From assembly GCA_026125795.1 (NCBI GenBank), contig JAHCKM010000002.1, positions 1,674,001 through 1,738,000 on the forward strand: a DNA stretch of 64,000 nt, read 5' to 3'. This document shows, piece by piece, positions 7,803-14,579 of the stretch. A program made the translations under genes and the position numbers. The stretch is from Burkholderiaceae bacterium. GTDB lineage: Bacteria > Pseudomonadota > Gammaproteobacteria > Burkholderiales > Burkholderiaceae_C. Under the pieces are notes generated by a model that worked only from the letters and a program-made list of their open reading frames with translations, had not been told where the DNA came from and ran no database searches. Numbering within the stretch: position 1 is the first letter of the stretch; the number at the start of each line of letters is the position of its first letter.

Positions 7803-8941
7803 GGCCCACGACGATCCTCCACGTGGCCGAGACGGCCAAGGGCGGCGTCGGGTCTTACCTCGAAGAACTGGTGCCGCGTCAGGCCGAGCGCCACGGCGCC
7901 GATCGTGTGCGCGTGGTGCTGCCGGCCGAACACGCGGCGCTGTTCGATCGCTTGCCGCCGCACGCGCTGCACGTGTTCGAGATCGGCCGCGCCGGACGCC
8001 TGCGCAGCATGGTGCGCATGGCGCGTGTCGTGTTGGCGCTCGTGCGGCAGTGGCGCCCGGAGGTGGTCCATCTGCATTCGAGCTACGCCGGGCTGATGTT
8101 GCGGCCGCTGCTGGCACTGCTGCCGCAACGACCGCGCGTTGTCTACTGCTCGCACGGCTGGGCGTTCGACCGGGAGGCAGCACGCTGGCTCAACGTCGCG
8201 GTGGCTGCGGTCGAGCGCACCTGGGCGCGTTTCTGCGATGCGGTGGTGTGCATCTCTCAGCATGATCGCGCCAGCGCGCTGCGCGCGGGCTTGCCCGCAG
8301 ACCGCTTGGTGGTGGTGCTCAATGGCATCGCCGACATCTCGACGCCGGCCGACGCCGCCGTGCCGCAAGAGCCCTGGCCGGATGGGACACTGCGCGTGTT
8401 GTTCGTGGGAAGGCTCGATCGGCAGAAAGGCGTCGATGTGCTGTACGCCGCCCTCGATCGCCTGCAGCAACGCGCTTTCGCGGTGGTGGTGGGCGAGGCC
8501 GTGGTGGCGGATCCGTCCCACGCACCGCCGGCGCCGCGCAATGCACGCGCGATGGGCTGGCTGGCGCGTGGACGGATCGCCGAGCTCTGCCGCGCGGCCG
8601 ACGTGCTGGTCGTGCCATCGCGGTGGGAGGGATTCGGCCTGGTGGCGCTGGAGGCGATGCGCTGCGGCTGTGCGGTGGTCGCCAGCCGGACCGGCGGTCT
8701 GCCGGAGGTGGTCGAACATGGCGTGACGGGGCTGTTGTTCGAGTCCGGTGCCGCGGACGAACTGGCCGCACGGCTTCAGCAGCACGACCGCGCGGCTTGG
8801 AAGGCGATGGGTGCTGAAGGCCGCCGCCGCTACGAAGCCCGCTTTCGAATCGAGCGTGTCTGCGATGAGCTCGATGCGCTGTACCGCCACCTGATCGAAC
8901 GGGCGCCTGCCTGCAGCGCGCGCCCCAAGCCTCAGGCGTAG
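7799..8941 (+). CDS. GT4 family glycosyltransferase (exopolysaccharide repeat unit)
   Basis: 380 residues. The N-terminus TTILHVAETAKGGVGSYL is typical of GT4 acceptor domains, with VVHLHSSYAGLMLRPLL and VYCSHGWAFDRE following. The donor half has LFVGRLDRQKGVDVL, then VVPSRWEGFGLVALEAMRCG and GLPEVVEHGVTGLLF. It starts inside the stop of the previous gene (ATGA). Its 3' end overlaps by 10 bp the 3' end of the nucleotidyltransferase on the other strand (8932-8941), so the two arms of the locus meet head-on here with no room for a conventional terminator. Confidence 0.9.
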   Translation: MRPTTILHVAETAKGGVGSYLEELVPRQAERHGADRVRVVLPAEHAALFDRLPPHALHVFEIGRAGRLRSMVRMARVVLALVRQWRPEVVHLHSSYAGLMLRPLLALLPQRPRVVYCSHGWAFDREAARWLNVAVAAVERTWARFCDAVVCISQHDRASALRAGLPADRLVVVLNGIADISTPADAAVPQEPWPDGTLRVLFVGRLDRQKGVDVLYAALDRLQQRAFAVVVGEAVVADPSHAPPAPRNARAMGWLARGRIAELCRAADVLVVPSRWEGFGLVALEAMRCGCAVVASRTGGLPEVVEHGVTGLLFESGAADELAARLQQHDRAAWKAMGAEGRRRYEARFRIERVCDELDALYRHLIERAPACSARPKPQA

Positions 8942-9636
8942 CGCTCGCGCAAGCGGCGATAGTCGTCGGGCCGGTCGATGTCGATGAACGGGCCGTGCAG
9001 CGGCGTCGCATGCACGGCCCCGGCGGCGACCAGGCCCGGCAGCACGTCGAGCTCGAGTGAGAACCTCTCGCCGACGCGCCAGCTGTCGAACGCACTGCGG
9101 TGCACGCAGTACAAGCCGGCGTTGATCGGACCGCTGCCTTCGGCGCCTTTGGGCAGGAAGCCGGCGACCAGCCCGCTGCCCTCGAACGCCACCCCGCCAT
9201 AGCGGCTGCGGTCGGGCACCACGGTGCAGCCCATGCGCAGCTTCTCGCCGGCTGCCAGGTCCAGCGGCGCGAGCAGGCTGGCCAGGTCGCTGTCGAGCCA
9301 GGTGTCGCCGTGAATCACCAGGCACTCGTCGAGGCCGGCGTGGTGCATCGCGTAGAGGATGGCGCCGCCGGTGCCCAGCGGCTCCGGTTCGGAGACGACG
9401 TCGATGAGCAGCCGCGACTGCAGCGGCACGATGGCCTGCCGCACCATCGGCGCCAGATGTCCGAGCGACAACACGAAGCGCCGGATGCCACGCTCGGCGA
9501 GCAGCTCGAGCTGCAGTTCGACGAACGGCCGGCGCCCGATCGGGGCCAGGCACTTCGGCCGATCGTGCACCGCCGGCCGCAGCCGCGTGCCCGGCCCGCC
9601 GGCCAGCACGATGCACACCGGCTCGGTGTCGTTCAC
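8932..9636 (-). CDS. Sugar-phosphate nucleotidyltransferase (HddC-like)
   Basis: 234 residues with a GTG start at 9636; no better start exists before the upstream gene ends at 9701. The signature VLAGGPGTRLRP with PKCLAPI shortly after is the pyrophosphorylase fingerprint (GGxGTRLxPxTxxxPK). LGTGGAILYA, a metal-binding GDTW and the C-terminal IDIDRPDDYRR follow. The closest style is D-glycero-alpha-manno-heptose-1-phosphate guanylyltransferase (HddC) or related short NTP-transferases. It should supply an activated sugar for the transferases of this locus. No other heptose-pathway genes (gmhA, hddA, gmhB) are in the window, so heptose specificity is only a suggestion. It is the last gene of the minus-strand arm. 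Confidence 0.82.
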   Translation of the reverse strand: MNDTEPVCIVLAGGPGTRLRPAVHDRPKCLAPIGRRPFVELQLELLAERGIRRFVLSLGHLAPMVRQAIVPLQSRLLIDVVSEPEPLGTGGAILYAMHHAGLDECLVIHGDTWLDSDLASLLAPLDLAAGEKLRMGCTVVPDRSRYGGVAFEGSGLVAGFLPKGAEGSGPINAGLYCVHRSAFDSWRVGERFSLELDVLPGLVAAGAVHATPLHGPFIDIDRPDDYRRLRERYA

Positions 9637-9700
9637 AGCGCTTGGCCGGCGCGCAGAGGGCCGAACACCTGCGTCTCGACGTGCGCCCGAGCAGGATGGG

Positions 9701-10681
9701 TCACGGCAGCACGTCCTTGTGCGCCGTCAGCGCGGGCAGCTGGTGGGCCACCACCGGCGCCGGACGTTCGGCTCGGCGATCGATCACCCAGTGCGCCGCC
9801 AGCGCTTCGCTGAAGCTGGGCGGATAGAAACGCCCGAACCCGGCACCGGGCGAACTGGTGAGCTCGCCCACCAGCACCCGATCGTGCAGCGCGTAGAAGT
9901 CGACACGCAGGAACTCGAACGGCGCGGCCAGCCGCTCGGCGAACTCCAGCAACGTCGGCAGCGCCTCGGGCGCGGGGTCCGCCGGATGGCGCGGCAGCGA
10001 CGTGCGCGCCGGCAGCAGCGACCAGTCGGGCCCGTAGAGGTTGCGCGTCGGCCGCGTGAAGCGTCCGCTGTCGACCTGGAAGTAGCGCACGCGCCCGCCG
10101 ATCACGTAGGCCTTGATGTCCGGCGGAACCGCACCGCTCGGGTCGCGCAGCAGCGGCTCGGCCAGCACGCGCGCAGGCACGTGCGCATAGAACCATTCGC
10201 GGTTGATGCGGCTGTGGTCGAAGGCCAGCCAGCTGCGCAATCGAGCGCGCAGCCTGCGCTCGTCGCTGCTGCGGTGGCATGCCAGCAGCAGGACGCGGCC
10301 GCTCAGGTGCGACGGCTTGAGCACCAGCGGGTACGGCAACGTCGCCAGCGGCACCTCGTCTTCGTGGCTCCAGCAGCCGATGAGCGGCACGTTGTGCGCG
10401 TCGCTGCCGAGCGTGCGCGTCACGTAGTCGCGCACCGCGATCTTGTCGGCCAGCATCACCAGCGCAGGGTCGCGCGTGCGCAGTACGTAGGCGCGGATGT
10501 GCTCCTGCAGCGTGCGAGGATGGGCAAAGTCGGGCCACTGGCGGTAGTACATCCAATGCGCGAGCCGCATGTACAACCCGTCGGGCAGCGGGCGGCCCAA
10601 CGCGCGCAGCAGCGACACGGGCCAGCGGCGCCGCGGCACCGGGTCGGCCTCGATCACCGGGTGGAATTCGTCTTTCACCAT
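9701..10681 (-). CDS. TupA-like ATP-grasp protein
   Basis: 326 residues. Start ATG 10681 overlaps the end of the polymerase gene by 7 bp, and the N-terminal extension possible upstream is out of family. LADKIAVRDYV, PYPLVLKPSHLSG and DIKAYVIGGRVRYFQVDSGRF are ATP-grasp elements, and LRVDFYALHDRVLVGELTSSPGAGF is the typical metal/ATP-binding end of the TupA-like family (named after teichuronopeptide synthesis in Bacillus). ATP-grasp enzymes join a carboxylate to an amine through an acyl-phosphate. In a polysaccharide locus this suggests amino-acid or peptide decoration of an uronic-acid residue, or another amide/ester modification. The family is seen; the substrate is inference. Confidence 0.8.
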   Translation of the reverse strand: MVKDEFHPVIEADPVPRRRWPVSLLRALGRPLPDGLYMRLAHWMYYRQWPDFAHPRTLQEHIRAYVLRTRDPALVMLADKIAVRDYVTRTLGSDAHNVPLIGCWSHEDEVPLATLPYPLVLKPSHLSGRVLLLACHRSSDERRLRARLRSWLAFDHSRINREWFYAHVPARVLAEPLLRDPSGAVPPDIKAYVIGGRVRYFQVDSGRFTRPTRNLYGPDWSLLPARTSLPRHPADPAPEALPTLLEFAERLAAPFEFLRVDFYALHDRVLVGELTSSPGAGFGRFYPPSFSEALAAHWVIDRRAERPAPVVAHQLPALTAHKDVLP

Positions 10682-12015
10682 GGCGTGGGCGCCGGGCGCG
10701 GCGTGGTCGGGACGGCAGGACGCGACACGATCCAGATCAGCAGCAGCGGCACGGTTGCGGCGAAGAAGCGGCTCGAGGCGAGGTAGTTGAAGCGCAGCAG
10801 CTCCAGCAGGAACATGACGGCCATCGGGAAGAACAACACGCCGGCTCGCGATTGGCGCCGCCAGGCGTTCCACAGCATGCCGACCAGCGCGCCTTCAGCC
10901 AGAAAGTACAGCATCGAGCCGGCGTAGCCGATGTCGTAGACGATCGGGAACAGCCCGCTCGGGCTGTTGAACTCCGGACGCGCGAAGCGGCTGAGGAAAT
11001 AGAAGTACTGCTTCTGCAGATCACCCACCGACTCGGTGAGCGCTTCGCCGACCACCGGCATCAGGTACAGCCACTCGGCGACGTATCGCCCGGTGTATTG
11101 GGGCCATTGGCGGTCTTCCACCAGCAGGCCGATGCCGTTGTTGGACGCGGTGGCGTAGTACGTCATCAGCCGCTCGAAGGCGAACTCCCACACCGAGTCG
11201 TAGTCGTTGACGAAGTAGTGCCACGAGCGGAAGTACTCGGTGCCGGTGAAGATCACGTACAGCACCAGCGGTGCCACCAACGGAATGGCGGTGGCGAGCG
11301 ACCAGGTGCGCTCGCGCAGCACGCGCGTGTAGGCCAGGCGCGCGGTGGCGTAGCAGACCACCAGCTCGATCAACGCCAGCCGTTCCGACCAAACCACCGC
11401 GCGCACCGCGCCGAGCGCGAACACGCCGAACAGCGCCGCCTGCTCCCAGCGCGCGATCGGGCGCGCGCCGCTGCCGCGCATCGCGCCATAGGCGATCACG
11501 TAGGCCACGCTGAACTGCGTCATCGTGGTGATGCCGGGCATCGTGGTCGCGACGTCGCGGATGTTGCTGCGCTCGCCGGCGACGATCTCGGTCACCAGCC
11601 CGGGGTTGGTCAGCAGCACCTGGAACCACAGCGCATACGCCACCAGCGTGCAGGCGAACAGGCCGGCCATCAGCCACTTGGGCACCTCGAACGCCAATGC
11701 CGGTGGCGCCGGCGTGTCGCGCCGCAGCGCCATCGCCGCGGCCATGCCCAGCGCGAGCGCCGCGAGCAGCGCGCCGCCCCAGGCGTAGTGCCATCCCGGG
11801 ATGTAGGCGTGCGGCACGACACGCGAAAAATCGAACGCCATGAAGCTGGCGTAAACGAGGCCGATGATCGCCATGCAGGCGAGCGGGTTCATCCACCACA
11901 GCTCGCTGGCCGGGCGCCCGATCACCAGCGGCGGCGCGACCCACGCGGCGCCGGGCGCGTACGGCTCGGCGCGTTGCGGCGCCCACGGCGCAGTGGCAGC
12001 GCGCGGCAGCCTCAT
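10675..12015 (-). CDS. Wzy-like O-antigen/exopolysaccharide repeat-unit polymerase
   Basis: 446 residues and strongly hydrophobic, with about 11-12 membrane segments and a larger periplasmic loop in the C-terminal half (about residues 255-345), the usual layout of Wzy polymerases. The segment ERLALIELVVCY resembles the conserved helix of oligosaccharide repeat-unit polymerases. Wzy joins lipid-linked repeat units in the periplasm. Primary sequence conservation of this class is low, so the call rests on topology plus position between a Wzx flippase/GT2 and the sugar-modifying genes. It overlaps the ATP-grasp gene by 7 bp. An alternative is a ligase-like membrane enzyme of the same superfamily. 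Confidence 0.75.
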   Translation of the reverse strand: MRLPRAATAPWAPQRAEPYAPGAAWVAPPLVIGRPASELWWMNPLACMAIIGLVYASFMAFDFSRVVPHAYIPGWHYAWGGALLAALALGMAAAMALRRDTPAPPALAFEVPKWLMAGLFACTLVAYALWFQVLLTNPGLVTEIVAGERSNIRDVATTMPGITTMTQFSVAYVIAYGAMRGSGARPIARWEQAALFGVFALGAVRAVVWSERLALIELVVCYATARLAYTRVLRERTWSLATAIPLVAPLVLYVIFTGTEYFRSWHYFVNDYDSVWEFAFERLMTYYATASNNGIGLLVEDRQWPQYTGRYVAEWLYLMPVVGEALTESVGDLQKQYFYFLSRFARPEFNSPSGLFPIVYDIGYAGSMLYFLAEGALVGMLWNAWRRQSRAGVLFFPMAVMFLLELLRFNYLASSRFFAATVPLLLIWIVSRPAVPTTPRPAPTPW

Positions 12016-12038
12016 CGACCAAGCTCCGCACGGCGCGC

Positions 12039-12074
12039 TTGGGCATTCGCCTTGGGAGCGGCCCTGCGGCTCAT
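12039..12074. repeat. Copy of a dispersed intergenic repeat (CTTGGGAGC core)
   Basis: The 78-bp gap between the polymerase start and the GT2 stop is filled by a stretch with the core ATTCGCCTTGGGAGCGG followed by a GCGGCTCAT end. The same 17-bp core recurs at 32956-32972, again followed within about 15 bp by GGCGGCTCAT, and a weaker copy is at about 32905-32926. A shorter match (reverse strand) lies at 45261-45274. This is an interspersed element, not a gene. Confidence 0.6.
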
Positions 12075-12093
12075 CGACAAACCTCCGCGCAAG

Positions 12094-13143
12094 TCATGCC
12101 GACCCCTCGGTCATGCCCACATCGTTGCGGCGCAACGGCCGCAGGCCGGCGCGCAGCCGGCCCGACACGTTGCTGGGCGCCAGCCGGGTCACCAGCGCGC
12201 GCGGGGCCACCAGCATGAAGCCGACCCACAAGCGTTGTGCCCAGCGCTCGAGCCCGGTGTAGCCAGGCCAGTGCGACAACGATTCGTTCAGGCCGCGCCA
12301 GATCGTGCGGCGCGATTCCTGCGGGTAGGGATGCAGCGGGCGTTGCAGGCGCCACGACAGCGTGCGCAGCCGCCACTCCCACGGCAGCGTCATCGGCGCG
12401 CACGGCCAGCGCATGCCGCTGCGCTGCGTGCCCCACGCGGCCGCCAGCACGCGGCGGCGTTCCGATTGCTGCAACGCTCCGGCCAGCGAGCGGTCCATGT
12501 TGCCCACCATGCCCGACTGGCTCACCGCCTGCGTGTGCAAGCGGTAGCAGCCGATGGTGCCCGGCACCGTCGCCACGCGACCGTGAAAGACGCACAGCAG
12601 GCTCGGCACCGTGTCGGCGCTGCGCCGCCAGTCGGCAGCGTGCATCGGGAAGTACGGCGCGATCGCGCGGCGGCGGTACAGGTTGCCGCTGGATGGCGGT
12701 CCGCCGTACTGTGCAAAGCGCTCGGCGATCGGCCGCACGTCGCCGTCGTGCGCGATGTACGGCACGGCGCCGCCAAGGGGCCGGCCGTCGGCGTCGATGC
12801 GGCGCAGGTAGCCCTGCACCTTGACCACAGGGTCCGACGCCAGCGACATCATGCGCGCCAGCGCGCCGACATCCAGCAGGTCATCGGAGTCGAGGAACAG
12901 CACCCATTCGCCGCGGCTTGCGGCGAAGCCGGCGTTGTAGGCCGCGCCTTGCCCGCCGTTGGGCTGGCGGATCGCGCGCACACGCTCGCCATAACGTTCG
13001 ATCACCGACCAGGAGTCGTCGCTCGAGCCGTCGTCGACCACGATCACCTCGAGCGGACGCCAAGTCTGCGCCAGCGCGCTGTCCAGCGCGGCCGCCAGGT
13101 AGCGGCCGTAGTTGTAGTTGTTGACGATGATCGAAACCAGCAT
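12094..13143 (-). CDS. GT2 family glycosyltransferase
   Basis: 349 residues. Start ATG 13143 is preceded by AGAGGGATCCG and leads directly into LVSIIVNNYNYGRYLAAALD, the GT-A fold opening of family 2. VIVVDDGSSDDSW and GGQGAAYNAGF bind the nucleotide, and FLDSDDLL is the DxD metal site. The C-terminal third is specific to this protein, with a probable hydrophobic/amphipathic end. It adds a sugar to the repeat unit in the cytoplasm. The gene follows the flippase gene by 22 bp in the minus arm. The sugar donor is unknown. Confidence 0.88.
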   Translation of the reverse strand: MLVSIIVNNYNYGRYLAAALDSALAQTWRPLEVIVVDDGSSDDSWSVIERYGERVRAIRQPNGGQGAAYNAGFAASRGEWVLFLDSDDLLDVGALARMMSLASDPVVKVQGYLRRIDADGRPLGGAVPYIAHDGDVRPIAERFAQYGGPPSSGNLYRRRAIAPYFPMHAADWRRSADTVPSLLCVFHGRVATVPGTIGCYRLHTQAVSQSGMVGNMDRSLAGALQQSERRRVLAAAWGTQRSGMRWPCAPMTLPWEWRLRTLSWRLQRPLHPYPQESRRTIWRGLNESLSHWPGYTGLERWAQRLWVGFMLVAPRALVTRLAPSNVSGRLRAGLRPLRRNDVGMTEGSA

Positions 13144-13165
13144 CGGATCCCTCTGTCTTGCCGCT

Positions 13166-14458
13166 TCACGCCACGGGCGCATCGCGCCGCCTCAGCAACA
13201 CCACCACCCATCCGGCCACCAATCCGAGCGCCAGGCCGAGCGGACCGGCATAGGCACCGAGCCGCGGCCCCGCCAGCATCAGCGTGGCAAGCGCCACCAA
13301 CGAGGCCGCACCCCACTTCACGGCGAGCAAGCCGGGACGGTTGTTGGCGGTGATCGCGATCTGCACGAACTGATCGATGAAGAAGAGCACCGCGGCCGCG
13401 AAGCCGGCCACCAGATAGCCGTGGCTGGCGGCGAACGGCGGACCGAACACGTGCACCAGCAGCAGCGGCCCGAGCAGCACGGCGCCCACCAGGCCGGCGA
13501 TGCCCAGGCCGGCCAGGGTGGCCAACGTGCGCCAGTGGTCGCGCACCTTGTTCGAGCGGCGCAGCGCGTTGTAGAGAAACGCCGGTGCCATCGAGCCGGC
13601 CAGCAGGCCTGCACACTGCAGCCACACCTCGACCAGTTGCATCGCGGTGGCATACAGGCCGAACGAATGGGGGTCCATGCGCTCGGCAAGCCACAGGCGG
13701 TCGATGCGCAGGAACAGGTGCGCCAGCCACAGGCCGGCGGCGAAGCGGATGCCGAAGCGGAAATACGGCTGGGCGCGCGGCGCTCGCACCGCGCCCACCA
13801 GGCGCCGCCAGGGCCGCACGTTGCGCAGGCTGGCGCTCTGCATCGCGGCGGCCACCAGCGCATCGGCCACCCACGCGAGCGCCACCACCCAGACCGGGGC
13901 GCCGGCCCATAGCGCCAGCGCCACCACCACCACGCGTGTCAGCAGGCCCGAGCCGCGCGCCAGCACCGGCGAGCGGTTCTGGTTGCGCGACAGCCAATAG
14001 GCCGAGAACGCGTGGAACGGTTCCAGCAGCGGCACGGTGGACAGCAGGATCAGCGTGACGGTGCGACGCAGTGGATCCTCGACCGCGAGCACGGTGTAGA
14101 TGGCGACCACCGCCGCGGCCACCAGGCTGCCCAGCATGCGCACCGCGAACACGTTGGCCACCAGGCGTGCGGCAGTGCCGTCGCGCAGATGGCACAGACG
14201 CGGCAGCACGGCCGCCGAGCTGCAGACCAGACTCAAGCCGAGCGCGGCCTGCAGCACGGCGACCGCATAGCTGAACTGTCCGGCACCGCCGGGGCCGAAC
14301 TGGCGCGCGATCAAGCCGAACACCAGCAGGCCGAGCGCGACCGAGACGATCTTGTCGCTGCTCAGCCAGAGCAGGTTGCGCAGCGCGGCACTGCTGGCGT
14401 CGGGACGCTCCAGCGGCTTGGCGATGGCTGTGGAAGCGGGCACGGGACCACCGCTCAT
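13166..14458 (-). CDS. Wzx-type polysaccharide flippase
   Basis: 430 residues from ATG 14458; the frame stays open upstream through an intergenic repeat, but that extension is Arg-rich and not family-like. It has about 12 membrane segments, starting with NLLWLSSDKIVSVALGLLVF, the typical first helix of the MOP/polysaccharide-synthase flippases that move undecaprenyl-linked repeat units to the periplasm. IARQFGPGGAGQFSYA is the equivalent of the conserved R-x-LG-xxxxGxY motif. It sits between the Wzc-like kinase and GT2, the common order in Wzx/Wzy systems. Lipid-II-type flippase function is excluded by context rather than by sequence. Confidence 0.88.
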   Translation of the reverse strand: MSGGPVPASTAIAKPLERPDASSAALRNLLWLSSDKIVSVALGLLVFGLIARQFGPGGAGQFSYAVAVLQAALGLSLVCSSAAVLPRLCHLRDGTAARLVANVFAVRMLGSLVAAAVVAIYTVLAVEDPLRRTVTLILLSTVPLLEPFHAFSAYWLSRNQNRSPVLARGSGLLTRVVVVALALWAGAPVWVVALAWVADALVAAAMQSASLRNVRPWRRLVGAVRAPRAQPYFRFGIRFAAGLWLAHLFLRIDRLWLAERMDPHSFGLYATAMQLVEVWLQCAGLLAGSMAPAFLYNALRRSNKVRDHWRTLATLAGLGIAGLVGAVLLGPLLLVHVFGPPFAASHGYLVAGFAAAVLFFIDQFVQIAITANNRPGLLAVKWGAASLVALATLMLAGPRLGAYAGPLGLALGLVAGWVVVLLRRRDAPVA

Positions 14459-14488
14459 CGTGGATGCGGTTTCATAGAGGCGCGCCTC

Positions 14489-14570
14489 AGTCCGGCGCCG
14501 GGCCGCCCCAAGCCGGACTGCGCCCCCTCGGGGGGCAGCGCAGGAGCGCAGCGACAAGCGTGGGGGCGGT
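14489..14570. repeat. G+C-rich hairpin repeat between wzc-like and wzx-like genes
   Basis: The 121-bp gap holds two hairpins: AGTCCGGC (14489-14496) pairing with GCCGGACT (14512-14519), and GCCCCC/GGGGGC (14522-14536). They are followed by GGAGCGCAGCGACAAG. This wording is familiar from interspersed intergenic repeats in Comamonadaceae and relatives. It may act as an RNA-processing or attenuation element between the kinase and flippase genes; that role is inference. Confidence 0.6.
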
Positions 14571-14579
14571 CATGTTCGG

